From contig VEND01000122.1 of NCBI GenBank assembly GCA_009711765.1, positions 1 to 64,000 of the forward strand: DNA of 64,000 bases, read 5' to 3'. The position numbers and the translations under genes are program-made. Positions 9,124 through 17,866 of this stretch are shown here, in pieces (position 1 is the stretch's first letter; each line of letters begins with the position of its first letter). This DNA comes from Bacillota bacterium (GTDB lineage: Bacteria; Bacillota; Clostridia; Tissierellales; MES13). The notes beneath the pieces are model-generated. The model had not been told where the DNA came from and did not search any database. It saw nothing but the letters and a program-made list of their open reading frames with translations.

Positions 9124-9900
9124 ATATTTTTTAATAATTGCTTTTATTTTTTTCATATTTTTAATAGTTTCATTATAGCCTATTTCAAAACACTCTTCCA
9201 CTTTATCAAATCTAGATGGTTTTATATGTGATAAATTAGGCTTAATTACTATATCAGCTAATATTATTCTATTTTCTAATATCTGTTTTGCCATAACATC
9301 AATTGATTGTAATATCACATCAAAAACATTATTAATCCTACCAGGTTTTGTGCTAAAACCAACATCAACTGCAATGATTATATCAGCTCCCATATCTTTA
9401 ACAATATTTACAGGCACCCTTTCTATTACACCTCCATCAACTAATACTTTATCCCTTGATTTTACAGGAACAAATATTCCAGGAATAGATATACTCGCTC
9501 TTACTGCTTTATATATAGGTCCTTTTTTAAATACAAATACTTTAGAATTTTTAATATCTGTAGCTACTATAGAAAGTTTTTTATTAGTATCCTCTATATT
9601 TTTGCCACCTGTTAATAGTTTGGTAATTTCCTCTACACAATTCCCCTTAATAAAACCTCTTTTTGGTACTGTTAAATCTAACCATGTTTTTCTATCTAAT
9701 TGTAAAGCTATATTTTTCATCATATTAGGTTTTGTATTGCAACAATAAACACTTCCTATTAATGCACCAGCACTACTTCCTGCTACACAATCTATTTTTA
9801 TATTATTATCATCTAATGCTTTTAAAACCCCTATATGAGCTAAACCTCTAGCGGCACCTGAACCTAAAGCTAAACCTAAAACTGGTTCCTTCCCAAATAA
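9115..9900 (-). CDS. ylbK: Patatin-like phospholipase (YlbK type), start codon missing
   Basis: Predicted Ser-Asp lipid acyl hydrolase. The open frame 9115-9900 encodes about 261 residues with the oxyanion loop GSGAARG, the nucleophile motif GSSAG near residue 46, and the catalytic Asp in VDGGV. The first ATG in frame (9723) is 59 codons inside and would delete both the oxyanion loop and the GSSAG serine. Between the in-frame TGA (9901-9903) and 9723 there is no ATG, GTG, TTG or CTG. A TTG at 9894-9896, 7 nt after a GGTGAT-type SD, is out of frame by one base. One extra A in the GGGAAGG just after it would give MGKEPVLGLALGSG. So this is a start-proximal frameshift, a sequence error or a very unusual start. 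Confidence 0.8.
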   Translation of the reverse strand, partial: LFGKEPVLGLALGSGAARGLAHIGVLKALDDNNIKIDCVAGSSAGALIGSVYCCNTKPNMMKNIALQLDRKTWLDLTVPKRGFIKGNCVEEITKLLTGGKNIEDTNKKLSIVATDIKNSKVFVFKKGPIYKAVRASISIPGIFVPVKSRDKVLVDGGVIERVPVNIVKDMGADIIIAVDVGFSTKPGRINNVFDVILQSIDVMAKQILENRIILADIVIKPNLSHIKPSRFDKVEECFEIGYNETIKNMKKIKAIIKKYKD

Positions 9901-9971
9901 TCACCCTCTTTAAATCATATATATATAATTACTTCAATATAATATAACATGAAATTAACAGGAGGTATGTC

Positions 9972-11240
9972 ATGCCTAATATTATATTTATTTTATCTAT
10001 ATGTTTAATTTTATTTATATATTATTCATTAAAACCTACAATAAAAAAATATCTATTACAAGCTTTTTTAATTACTATAATATTATGGTTAACATTTGTT
10101 ATAATTCTTTTTCCTGAAGAGATTGTTAATGCTTCATTAAGTGGCTTAAAAATCTGGTTTTTCACAGTTTTTCCATCACTACTTCCTTTTTTTATTGTAG
10201 CTGAGATATTATTAAGTCTTGGAATAGTAAACTTTATAGGAGCTTTATTAAAACCTTTAATGAGACCATTATTTAACGTTCCAGGTGAAGGATCTTTCGC
10301 CTTTGCTATGAGTATAACCTCTGGTTATCCAGTTGGTGCTAAATTAGTAGCTAAATTAAGAAAAAGTAATACAGTATCAAAAACAGAAGCAGAAAGACTT
10401 GTAGCTTTCTGTAGTACTTCTGGTCCTTTGTTTATGATTGGAGCAGTTGCAGTAGGCATGCTTAACAATCCAAAACTAGGAGCTTTAATAGCTATATCCC
10501 ATTACTTAGGGGCTGTTTTTGTAGGTTTGTTATTTAGATTTTATAAACGTAACAATGGAAATAAAAAATTATATGATAATAATACTAATTTAATAGATTC
10601 TTTTAAAGATCTAATTAAAGGAAAGTTTAAAAAAAATAAAAGTCTAGGTTTAATTATGGGGGATGCTGTTAAAGAAGCAATAAGTACAATGCTTCTTATA
10701 GGAGGTTTTATAATATTTTATTCTGTGGTTATTAAAGTTTTATCATTGACTAATGTTTTTAACTTCATATCTGATTTTTTTCCTAATACAAATCCTGATA
10801 TTGTAAAGGGTTTACTAAGTGGTTTAATTGAAATGACAAATGGTTGTCAAATAGTTTCATCTATGCATATAAATGATTATTTAATTAAAGTTTTAATTAT
10901 AAGTTTTTTAATAGGATGGAGTGGTCTTTCAATACATAGTCAAGTTATTAGTTTTATTAGCAAAACTGATATAAGTATAAAAATATATGTCTTTTCAAAG
11001 GCATTACACGGAATATTTGCAGTAATCTTTACTTACTTTTTATATTTTTTTAAATATAAAAATGTTATTGTCAAACCAACAATATATAATACTCAAAATT
11101 ATATTTACTCAAAGGATTGGATTTCTTATTTTAGCTTTTCTTTTAAAATAATAATTATCATTTTATTATTAATTATTTTTATAGGTATCATAGGAAATTA
11201 TATATTATATAAATGCAACAAAAAAATTAAAGCTTCTTAA
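9972..11240 (+). CDS. ylbJ: Sporulation integral membrane protein YlbJ
   Basis: Membrane protein required for efficient spore formation in Bacillus; it belongs to the nucleoside-recognition (Gate) domain superfamily. The 422 residues contain about eight hydrophobic segments, with the conserved SITSGYPVGAKLVAKLR stretch near residue 115 and EMTNGCQ near 290. The second half repeats the Gate architecture. SD GGAGGT lies 5 nt before the ATG at 9972; a closer ATG at 9967 is in another frame. It is divergent from the patatin gene, and its presence points to a spore former. Confidence 0.93.
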   Translation: MPNIIFILSICLILFIYYSLKPTIKKYLLQAFLITIILWLTFVIILFPEEIVNASLSGLKIWFFTVFPSLLPFFIVAEILLSLGIVNFIGALLKPLMRPLFNVPGEGSFAFAMSITSGYPVGAKLVAKLRKSNTVSKTEAERLVAFCSTSGPLFMIGAVAVGMLNNPKLGALIAISHYLGAVFVGLLFRFYKRNNGNKKLYDNNTNLIDSFKDLIKGKFKKNKSLGLIMGDAVKEAISTMLLIGGFIIFYSVVIKVLSLTNVFNFISDFFPNTNPDIVKGLLSGLIEMTNGCQIVSSMHINDYLIKVLIISFLIGWSGLSIHSQVISFISKTDISIKIYVFSKALHGIFAVIFTYFLYFFKYKNVIVKPTIYNTQNYIYSKDWISYFSFSFKIIIIILLLIIFIGIIGNYILYKCNKKIKAS

Positions 11241-11252
11241 GAAGCTTTAATT
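11225..11252. terminator. Bidirectional terminator after ylbJ
   Basis: Palindrome AATTAAAGCTTC-TTAA-GAAGCTTTAATT followed by a T-run on the plus strand and an A/T-rich flank on the other, between convergent genes. Confidence 0.85.
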
Positions 11253-11253
11253 T

Positions 11254-11697
11254 TTAAAGTCCTTTTAATTCATCTCTGTTACTTTCAAGGGTATCAATCA
11301 TATCCTTCATATTATTTTGTAACTCTTTAAGTAATTCATCTGCATATTCCCTAGCACCTATTCTAATTTCTTTAGCATTATGTTGTGCTTTACTTAGTAT
11401 TTCCTCTGCTCTTTCATTAGCTTGTTTTGTTATTTCATCTTCTTCTACCATTTCTTCAATATGTAACTTAGCCTCTTCTATTACAGTATCAGCTTCATTT
11501 TGTGCTTCAGCTAAAATCCTTTGTCTCTCTTCTTTTATCCATTCAGCTTGTTTAATTTCATCAGGTAACTTAAGTCTGATTTCTTTTATAACATCTAAAA
11601 CTTCTGCTTTATCTACCATAACTTTTCCAGCGAAAGGTATCGAAGAACTTTCATCAAGTATATCTTCAATTTCATCTAATAATTTTAATATATCCAA
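11254..11697 (-). CDS. Coiled-coil protein of unknown function (ATP synthase B/E-like helix)
   Basis: I do not recognise a named family. The 147 residues are almost entirely charged helix: ILAEAQNEADTVIEEAKLHIEEM and AEEILSKAQHNAKEIRIGAREYADELL have the Ala/Glu-rich heptads of stator subunits and DivIVA tails. The first 50 residues look like a short folded helical head (MDILKLLDEIEDILDESSSIPFAG). There is no membrane segment. It sits 12 nt downstream of coaD and likely shares the rsmD-coaD transcript. A cytoskeletal or division-associated scaffold is possible but only inferred. Confidence 0.75.
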   Translation of the reverse strand: MDILKLLDEIEDILDESSSIPFAGKVMVDKAEVLDVIKEIRLKLPDEIKQAEWIKEERQRILAEAQNEADTVIEEAKLHIEEMVEEDEITKQANERAEEILSKAQHNAKEIRIGAREYADELLKELQNNMKDMIDTLESNRDELKGL

Positions 11698-11709
11698 CCA
11701 AATACCCCC

Positions 11710-12189
11710 TTATTTAATTAAGTTTTTTTCCTTCATTGCCAATTCAACTTCCTTAGGCACAAGCTGTGATATATCTCCATCAAATTTAGCAACTTCCTTT
11801 ACTAAACTAGAACTTAAAAAAGAATATTCACTACCAGTCATTAAGAAAAATGTTTCTATATCTGTGTTAAGTCTATTATTCATTAAAGCCATTTGAAGTT
11901 CATATTCAAAATCAGAAACCGCTCTAAGCCCCTTAATAATCATAGATATATCTTTTCCTTTAACATAGTCAACCAAAAGTCCAGTAAAACAATCTATCTC
12001 TACATTATCCATATTTTTAGTTGCTTTTTTTAAAAGCTCTATTCTTTCTTCCACTGAAAATAATGCTTTTTTTGAAGGATTATTTAAAACTGCAACTATT
12101 ACTTTATCAAATTTCCTTCTAGATCTTTTTATTATATCTAAATGTCCATATGTAACAGGATCAAAACTTCCTGGATATACTACTGCCAT
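11710..12189 (-). CDS. coaD: Pantetheine-phosphate adenylyltransferase CoaD
   Basis: Adenylates 4'-phosphopantetheine to dephospho-CoA, the fourth step of CoA synthesis. The 159 residues begin [20 protein letters not shown], with the T/HxGH nucleotidyltransferase motif, and carry [14 protein letters not shown] and SSSLVKEVA. Its ATG overlaps the rsmD stop by one base (TAATG), giving translational coupling. Phosphopantetheine from this pathway feeds ACP, encoded at the left edge of the window; the earlier coaBC step is at 31297. Confidence 0.97.
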   Translation of the reverse strand: MAVVYPGSFDPVTYGHLDIIKRSRRKFDKVIVAVLNNPSKKALFSVEERIELLKKATKNMDNVEIDCFTGLLVDYVKGKDISMIIKGLRAVSDFEYELQMALMNNRLNTDIETFFLMTGSEYSFLSSSLVKEVAKFDGDISQLVPKEVELAMKEKNLIK

Positions 12190-12743
12190 TATCCTTCCTC
12201 CCTTCTATAAAAAGAAATGCTTGTATCATTATATTTTCTAGTATCAAAGTTTACAAGCTCTGATATTCTTTCTGGGAGGTTTAAACTACTCTCATGTTCA
12301 ATGATTATATAACCTTCTTTTGATAATATATTATTTTTACTTATTTCTTCTATAGTTGGTTTTACTAGATTTTTATTATAAGGGGGATCTAAAAAAATAA
12401 TATCAAAATCTACTCTTTTTTTAGACAATATTTTTATGGCTCTATCTACAGTGTTTTTATAAACATTAGCCTTTTTTATAAGATCGGTTTTTTTTAGATT
12501 TTCTTTAATTATTTTTACACTTGAAGCATTATTATCTATAAAATAACATTGTTCTGCACCCCTACTTAAAAATTCTATACCAATATTTCCAGACCCTGAA
12601 AACAAATCAAGAACTCTCTGATTACTTACATCAGGTATTATATTAAATAACGACTCTTTAATCCTATCTGTTGTTGGTCTAGTTTTTAAACCCTTAGGTG
12701 CTTTTATTCTATGTCCCTTTGCTGAACCTGTAATAATTCTCAA
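12189..12743 (-). CDS. rsmD: 16S rRNA (guanine966-N2)-methyltransferase RsmD
   Basis: Methylates G966 of 16S rRNA on the small subunit. The 184 residues begin [18 protein letters not shown] and have the SAM-binding [18 protein letters not shown] and the catalytic DPPYNK motif near residue 128. The open frame runs 27 codons further upstream, but the TTG at 12743 is 7 nt behind GGGAGG and matches the family start, so it is preferred. It is the first gene of the rsmD-coaD-coiled-coil transcript. Confidence 0.94.
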   Translation of the reverse strand: MRIITGSAKGHRIKAPKGLKTRPTTDRIKESLFNIIPDVSNQRVLDLFSGSGNIGIEFLSRGAEQCYFIDNNASSVKIIKENLKKTDLIKKANVYKNTVDRAIKILSKKRVDFDIIFLDPPYNKNLVKPTIEEISKNNILSKEGYIIIEHESSLNLPERISELVNFDTRKYNDTSISFYRREEG

Positions 12744-12771
12744 TTTAATTCCTCCCAACTCTAACAATATT

Positions 12772-12800
12772 ATTTTAGCATAATAGTTAAAACTATACAA
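12772..12800 (-). promoter_or_regulatory. Extended -10 promoter of rsmD
   Basis: Minus-strand TTGTAT (12795-12800), 17-nt spacer ending TGC, then TAAAAT (12772-12777). The TGn gives an extended -10. Confidence 0.7.
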
Positions 12801-12842
12801 AATATAATTTAAAAAAAATGTCAAATTTTTTAAATTTCGCTA

Positions 12843-12890
12843 GATAAAAAAAGAAAGATGCTCATAATAGAACATCTTTCTTTTTTTATC
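12843..12890 (-). terminator. Terminator after the SASP gene
   Basis: Stem GATAAAAAAAGAAAGATG with its full complement around a 12-nt loop. Its arms supply T-runs in both directions. Confidence 0.85.
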
Positions 12891-12903
12891 TATAATAAGG
12901 AAA

Positions 12904-13119
12904 TTATCTTCCTGACATTTGTCTTTGTGCCATTTCAACTAGTCTCTTAGTCATATATCCACCAACATAGCCATTTTGTCTAGATGTCAATGTTCCTTTA
13001 TCTGTTTGTTCATAGTTTGATAATCCCAATTCATTAGCTATCTCAGTTTTCATTTGATTTAATGCTTGACGAGCCTCAGGTACAACTAGTCTATTACTAC
13101 TTCTATTATTGTTTGCCAT
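12904..13119 (-). CDS. Alpha/beta-type small acid-soluble spore protein
   Basis: Coats and protects spore DNA and is degraded at germination. The 71 residues contain the family signatures: LVVPEARQALNQMK, the germination protease site around TEIANELG, and RQNGYVGGYMTKRLVEMAQ. The frame opens at a GTG inside the SD; the ATG at 13119 (MANNNRSSNR) with AAGGAGGTG upstream is the start. It is a single gene with its own terminator. A forespore sigma-G promoter is expected, but I could not identify a convincing one upstream. Confidence 0.96.
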   Translation of the reverse strand: MANNNRSSNRLVVPEARQALNQMKTEIANELGLSNYEQTDKGTLTSRQNGYVGGYMTKRLVEMAQRQMSGR

Positions 13120-13243
13120 ATTTTTCACCTCCTTTTACTTTGTACTATTAATTTAACCATTTTAAAATTTTTTACACTGGTAATTTAACCTTTAAATATT
13201 ATAAAATAGTACAATAGTTTTATTTTAGGTGAATTATGACAAA

Positions 13244-15301
13244 CTAATTCAAACTAATATCTTTAATATTATCTTTAAATTTACAAATAATTTTCTCTTT
13301 TAGTTTTTTATATTTATTGTTTAACCGTGGTTCTTCTTTTAAAATTTTCATTGCAATTTCTCTTATTTCTTTTACTTTATTCATATCCTTTGTAATATCG
13401 GCAATCTTCAACTCAAAAAGACCATGTTGTTTAGTTCCAAAAAATTCTCCTGGTCCTCTTATATCTAAGTCTTTTTTAGATACTTTAAATCCGTCATTTG
13501 TTTTTTCCATTATTGCCATTCTTTCTTTTGCTGTGTCAGTCTTTCCTTCATTTATTAATATACAATAAGACTTATAATTGCCTCTTCCAACTCTTCCTCT
13601 AAGTTGATGTAATTGAGCTAATCCAAACCTTTCTGCATTTTCGATAAGCATTGTATTTGCATTAGTCACATTAACACCTACTTCAATCACAGTAGTTGAA
13701 ACTAAAATATCTATTTCTTTATTTTTAAAATCAACCATTATTTTCTCTTTTTCCTTCGATTTCATTTTCCCATGTAAAAGTCCTAAATTGTAATCATTAA
13801 AATAACTTTTCTTTAAATTTTCATATAAATCTGTAGCAGATAGCAAATCTAAATCTTCGGATTCTTCAACTAATGGGCAAACAATATAAGCTTGTCTTCC
13901 CATATTCAATTGCTTTTTTATAAAATTATATATCCTTTCTCTATATGTTTTATCAACTGCATAAGTATCGACTTTTTTTCTACCTGGTGGTAATTCATCT
14001 ATTACAGAAATATCTAAATCTCCATAAAGTATCAAAGCTAATGACCTTGGTATAGGGGTAGCAGTCATTACTATTATATCAGGATTGTATCCTTTCTTTG
14101 TTAATGCAGCTCTCTGACGAACACCAAATCTATGCTGTTCATCAGTTATCGCTAAACCTAGTTTATTAAACTCTATATCCTTTTGAATAACTGCATGAGT
14201 TCCAATAATTAAATCTATTTTTCCCTCTTTTATATCTTTTAGTATTTTATTTCTTTCAGTTTTAGTTAATCCACCTACTAAAAGTCTACATTTAATATCG
14301 TACTTATCTAATAATTTTGTGATTTCTTGGTAATGTTGAATGGCTAATATTTCAGTAGGTGCCATCATTGCACACTGAAACCCTGATTTTATTGCCTTTA
14401 AAATAGCTAATAATGCAACGACAGTCTTCCCTGAACCTACATCTCCTTGTAACAATCTATTCATTGATTTTTCTGATTCCATATCACTACTTATCTCGTT
14501 AAAAACTCGTTTTTGTGCTTTAGTTAGTTTAAATGGTAAATCATTTATAAAATCTTTAATTTCTTTTACTTTTTTAAATTTAATACCTTTCTTTTGATGA
14601 TTAATATTTTTTTTAATTAATATTAAACCTAATTGCAATATAAGTAACTCATCAAAGATTAGTCTTTCCTTAGCTTTCTTATAAGTTATTTTGTCCTTAG
14701 GAAAATGAATATACATTAATGCTTTTTTTAATGTATATAAATCTAAAGCTTTTATTAAATCTTTTGGTAAAATTTCTTCTATTTTATTATTATAGCCCTT
14801 TATAGCATTGCTTATTATTTTTAATAATTCTGTTTGAGACAAACTTTCTGTTAATGGATATACTGGTATTATACTTCCTATATTGTTTCTATTTTCTTTT
14901 TTTTCATATGTAGGATTGCTTATTTCTATTTTTCCATATTTTCTATTAACCTTACCATTAACTTTTATCTCATCACCTATTTCAAAATTATTAAGTACAT
15001 AACTTTGATTAAACCAAACAAGATTTGCATAACCAGTATCATCTTTTACAGGTAATTTTGAAATAGACAATCTTTTCTTTGTCCTTAAATTTGTACCAAC
15101 ACCACATACTTCTACATTAAGATTAACCCTTTCTCCATCTATACATTTATTAATCTTTGTGACATGTCTTCTGTCATCATAAGTTCTAGGAAAATAATAT
15201 AAAAGGTCTTCAACCGTAGATATTTCTATCTTTCTTAACTTTTTTGCTCTTTTTGGTCCAACACCTTTCAAATATTTAACTGATTTTAATAGATCACTCA
15301 A
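13244..15301 (-). CDS. recG: ATP-dependent DNA helicase RecG
   Basis: Remodels stalled replication forks and branch-migrates Holliday junctions. The order is an N-terminal wedge/OB domain (residues 1-220, LKGVGPKRAKKL at the start), helicase motif I GDVGSGKTVVA near 285, DEQHRFGV, TATPIPRSL, and motif VI QLRGRVGRG near 585. The 685 residues are typical. GTG at 15310 opens the frame, but TTG at 15301 stands 6 nt after GAGGTG and is preferred. It lies between a SASP gene and fakA, as in the recG-fakA neighbourhood of other Firmicutes. Confidence 0.96.
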   Translation of the reverse strand: MSDLLKSVKYLKGVGPKRAKKLRKIEISTVEDLLYYFPRTYDDRRHVTKINKCIDGERVNLNVEVCGVGTNLRTKKRLSISKLPVKDDTGYANLVWFNQSYVLNNFEIGDEIKVNGKVNRKYGKIEISNPTYEKKENRNNIGSIIPVYPLTESLSQTELLKIISNAIKGYNNKIEEILPKDLIKALDLYTLKKALMYIHFPKDKITYKKAKERLIFDELLILQLGLILIKKNINHQKKGIKFKKVKEIKDFINDLPFKLTKAQKRVFNEISSDMESEKSMNRLLQGDVGSGKTVVALLAILKAIKSGFQCAMMAPTEILAIQHYQEITKLLDKYDIKCRLLVGGLTKTERNKILKDIKEGKIDLIIGTHAVIQKDIEFNKLGLAITDEQHRFGVRQRAALTKKGYNPDIIVMTATPIPRSLALILYGDLDISVIDELPPGRKKVDTYAVDKTYRERIYNFIKKQLNMGRQAYIVCPLVEESEDLDLLSATDLYENLKKSYFNDYNLGLLHGKMKSKEKEKIMVDFKNKEIDILVSTTVIEVGVNVTNANTMLIENAERFGLAQLHQLRGRVGRGNYKSYCILINEGKTDTAKERMAIMEKTNDGFKVSKKDLDIRGPGEFFGTKQHGLFELKIADITKDMNKVKEIREIAMKILKEEPRLNNKYKKLKEKIICKFKDNIKDISLN

Positions 15302-15333
15302 ATTTCTCACCTCAAATGGACTTTGACTAAATT

Positions 15334-15364
15334 AAAAGTAGTTAAGATTAACTTAACTACTTTT
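15334..15364 (-). terminator. Terminator-like hairpin between fakA and recG
   Basis: A 13-bp perfect stem AAAAGTAGTTAAG with a 5-nt loop right after the fakA stop. The minus-strand tail is TTTTAATTT, part of it inside the stem, so termination may be partial. Confidence 0.65.
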
Positions 15365-15371
15365 AATATAC

Positions 15372-16979
15372 TTATTCAACTGAAAAAAGATAATAATATA
15401 ATGGTTGACCTCCATATATAACTTCTATATCACAATCTTCATTTTCTTCTTCTATTTTTTCCGATAATTCTATAGCTTGTTCTTTAGTAACTTCTTCTCC
15501 GTAAAATATAGTTATTAAATCATTGTCTTCATCTACAATTTCTTTTATTAGTTCAACTGACACATCGTTTATTTCAGTTCCTACAGCTTTTATATCACCA
15601 TCAAATATACCTATTATATTATCCTTTTTTATTTCTTTATCTTTAATAGTAGTATCCCTTACAGCAAAAGTTATTTCTCCTGTTTTAACTTCTTTATAAG
15701 CCTCTGTCATGCTTTCTAGGTTTTCTTCAACCCCAAGGTCCTCTTCAAAGGATAACAAAGCTGATATCCCCTGTGGTATCGTTTTAGTAGGTAATACAGT
15801 AATACTTCTATCACTTAACTCTCTAGCTTGGTTTGCAGCTAAAACTATATTACTATTATTAGGTAATATTATTATGTTTTCCCCAGTAACTTCATCTACT
15901 GCTTTTAAAATATCCTCTGTACTTGGATTCATAGTTTGTCCACCTAATATTACATAATCAACGTTTAAATCCTTAAACACATTCTTGATTCCTTCTCCCA
16001 TAGCTACAGTTATAAAGCTATATTTCTTAGCTTCTTTCTTATCATTTTTAGTTTCTTCAATAACTTCATTTCTATGTTGGTATTTCATATTATCTATTTT
16101 TATATCTGTTAGTTCACCTAATTTTAATGCTTTCTCTATAACAATTCCGGGATTGTTAGTATGAATATGAGCTTTAATAATATCATCTGCTCCAACAACT
16201 AATAAAGAATCTCCATATGATGATATTTCACTTCTAAAATTATTAACATCTTTATTTGTATTATTAATAATAAATTCTGTACAATAACTGTATTTTATAT
16301 TTTCATCTGTAGAATCTTTTGATAAATCTGCTTGTTTATATTCCTCAATTAAAACATCATCATTCCCTGTCAGTCCTTCTAAAGCACCTTTTAATATAAA
16401 CATAAGTCCTTTTCCACCAGCATCTACAACACCAGCTTCTTTTAATACATCTAACATTTCTGGAGTTTTATCTAAAGTTATATCCCCATGTTTAATAACT
16501 TCTTTTAAAAATATTACAATATCAGTTTCTGTCTCTTTTAATTCTAAAGCCTTTTTTGAGCACTCTCTTGCTACAGTTAGAACTGTTCCCTCTATAGGTT
16601 TCATAACGGCTTTATAAGCCGTGTCTGAAGCTACCTTAAAGCCATTAGCTAATGTAGCAACATCTATTTTTTCATTTCCTTTTAATCCTTTTGCAAATCC
16701 TCTAAATATTTGAGACAATATAACGCCTGAGTTTCCTCTTGCCCCCATTAAAGAACCCTTAGCTGCTGCTGATGCTATTTTCTCAACATCCTCATCTTCC
16801 ACCATTTTAATATGCCTTACTGCAGATTGTACTGTTAATGACATATTAGTTCCTGTATCTCCATCAGGTACAGGAAAAACATTCAAAGAATTAACAAGCT
16901 CTTTATTATCATCTAAAGCATTCGCAGCGGTAATAAACAACTTCTTAAGTAATGTCGCATCTAAATATTCGATTTTCAA
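15372..16979 (-). CDS. fakA: Fatty acid kinase, catalytic subunit FakA (YloV, DhaL-type)
   Basis: Phosphorylates fatty acids held by a FakB carrier so exogenous fatty acids can enter phospholipid synthesis through acyl phosphate. The 535 residues have an N-terminal DhaL-like ATP-binding domain (NVFPVPDGDTGTNM near residue 32, GARGNSGVILSQ near 85) and a long C-terminal half ending in YYYLFSVE. The frame opens at 17027 inside asp23. The TTG at 16979, 7 nt after GGAGG, is preferred. It is cotranscribed with asp23 and shares the acyl-phosphate route with plsX and plsY in this window. No fakB is visible here. Confidence 0.93.
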   Translation of the reverse strand: MKIEYLDATLLKKLFITAANALDDNKELVNSLNVFPVPDGDTGTNMSLTVQSAVRHIKMVEDEDVEKIASAAAKGSLMGARGNSGVILSQIFRGFAKGLKGNEKIDVATLANGFKVASDTAYKAVMKPIEGTVLTVARECSKKALELKETETDIVIFLKEVIKHGDITLDKTPEMLDVLKEAGVVDAGGKGLMFILKGALEGLTGNDDVLIEEYKQADLSKDSTDENIKYSYCTEFIINNTNKDVNNFRSEISSYGDSLLVVGADDIIKAHIHTNNPGIVIEKALKLGELTDIKIDNMKYQHRNEVIEETKNDKKEAKKYSFITVAMGEGIKNVFKDLNVDYVILGGQTMNPSTEDILKAVDEVTGENIIILPNNSNIVLAANQARELSDRSITVLPTKTIPQGISALLSFEEDLGVEENLESMTEAYKEVKTGEITFAVRDTTIKDKEIKKDNIIGIFDGDIKAVGTEINDVSVELIKEIVDEDNDLITIFYGEEVTKEQAIELSEKIEEENEDCDIEVIYGGQPLYYYLFSVE

Positions 16980-16998
16980 CTTTGTACCTCCTAACCTT

Positions 16999-17355
16999 CT
17001 ACTTTTGTACTCGTACGCCTTGTACATGGATATTAACTTTATCTACTTTCAATCCTGTTAAATCTTCTATATTATATTTAACCTTTTCTATTATGTTGTT
17101 AGCGACAACAGAAATTTTAGTACCGAATTGAACTACTATGTATAAATCAATGTTAATGAGCTTATTATCAGTATGAATCTTAACACCTTTTGTTAAGTGT
17201 TCCTTTCTAAGTAACTCCACAAGACCATCTGTTTTACCTTTTGTTGACATTCCTACTAAACCATAACATTCCATTGCAGCCATACCCGCTATTGAAGCTA
17301 AAACATTATCATCAATGTTTATGCTACCATATTTGTTATTCAATTTTCCAGGCAT
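16999..17355 (-). CDS. Asp23/Gls24 family protein (YloU)
   Basis: Small cytoplasmic protein of the alkaline-shock/envelope-stress family, nearly always encoded before fakA; its molecular role is unclear. The 118 residues show IDDNVLASIAGMAAMECYGLVGMS near the start and an alternating beta pattern to the end (VDKVNIHVQGVRV). Two ATGs compete. The one at 17355 is 7 nt behind GGAGG while the other is 1 nt away, so 17355 is used. Confidence 0.92.
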   Translation of the reverse strand: MPGKLNNKYGSINIDDNVLASIAGMAAMECYGLVGMSTKGKTDGLVELLRKEHLTKGVKIHTDNKLINIDLYIVVQFGTKISVVANNIIEKVKYNIEDLTGLKVDKVNIHVQGVRVQK

Positions 17356-17399
17356 TAACATACCTCCTTAAATATTAATCAATTATTACACACATATAT

Positions 17400-17428
17400 A
17401 TTCTACCCTAATATGATTTTGTAATCAA
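17400..17428 (-). promoter_or_regulatory. Probable promoter of asp23-fakA
   Basis: Minus-strand TTGATT (17423-17428), 17-nt spacer, TAGAAT (17400-17405), about 45 nt before the asp23 start. Confidence 0.6.
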
Positions 17429-17557
17429 ATTTTAGAATCTTTTTATATAAAATACTTATTAGGTTAAAATATTATTTATACATACTATATACTTTATATT
17501 AAATTATATGATTTTAACTATATTATATCAAATTTTATTATAATATATAAATCATCA

Positions 17558-17587
17558 TTGCAAAATCACTAATAGTTGTGGTAAAAT
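17558..17587 (+). promoter_or_regulatory. Extended -10 promoter of rpmB
   Basis: Plus-strand TTGCAA (17558-17563), 18-nt spacer ending TGG, TAAAAT (17582-17587). Transcription would start near the leader hairpin at 17596. Confidence 0.75.
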
Positions 17588-17595
17588 ATTGATGT

Positions 17596-17612
17596 TTGCA
17601 GTTAATCTGCAA
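17596..17612 (+). promoter_or_regulatory. Leader hairpin of rpmB
   Basis: TTGCAG-TTAAT-CTGCAA, a perfect 6-bp stem with 5-nt loop right at the predicted 5' end of the rpmB mRNA and 10 nt before its TAAGGAGG. A stabilising or autoregulatory ribosomal protein leader is possible but not shown. Confidence 0.45.
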
Positions 17613-17636
17613 CGTGGAGTTAAGGAGGTGTTAAGT

Positions 17637-17828
17637 ATGGCTAAATATTGTGAAATTTGTGGTAAGGGAAAGGCTAGCGGAAACAATGTAACTTTTTCAA
17701 AGCGTCATAATAAAAGAACTTGGAGTCCTAACGTACGTAAGGTAAAAGTGATCGTAGATGGAACACCAAAAAGAATGCATGTTTGTACTAGATGCTTAAG
17801 ATCTGATAAAGTAAAAAGAGCACTATAA
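17637..17828 (+). CDS. rpmB: 50S ribosomal protein L28
   Basis: Large-subunit protein of 63 residues starting [17 protein letters not shown] zinc ribbon, CEIC near the N-terminus and [14 protein letters not shown] at the C-terminus, marks the zinc-binding form. The open frame extends 16 codons upstream, but TAAGGAGGTG precedes the ATG at 17637 and the family begins there. It is on the plus strand, divergent from asp23-fakA, an arrangement typical of Firmicutes. Confidence 0.97.
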   Translation: MAKYCEICGKGKASGNNVTFSKRHNKRTWSPNVRKVKVIVDGTPKRMHVCTRCLRSDKVKRAL

Positions 17829-17834
17829 TAATTC

Positions 17835-17852
17835 GGCTTCCATAAGGAAGCC
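17835..17852 (+). terminator. Terminator after rpmB
   Basis: Stem GGCTTCC-ATAA-GGAAGCC flanked by pairing AATAAT/ATTATT, then TATTATTATAATATTT. Confidence 0.85.
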
Positions 17853-17866
17853 TATTATTATAATAT

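Noticed and set aside
9115-9723. Short patatin gene starting at the ATG at 9723
   Set aside because: It would lack the oxyanion loop and the nucleophile serine, and there is no SD before this ATG. The frame clearly continues upstream.
12904-13200. Forespore sigma-G promoter before the SASP gene
   Set aside because: One is expected, but no pair of -35/-10 elements matched well enough among the AT-rich sequence to report. The same holds for a sigma-E promoter upstream of spoIVA.
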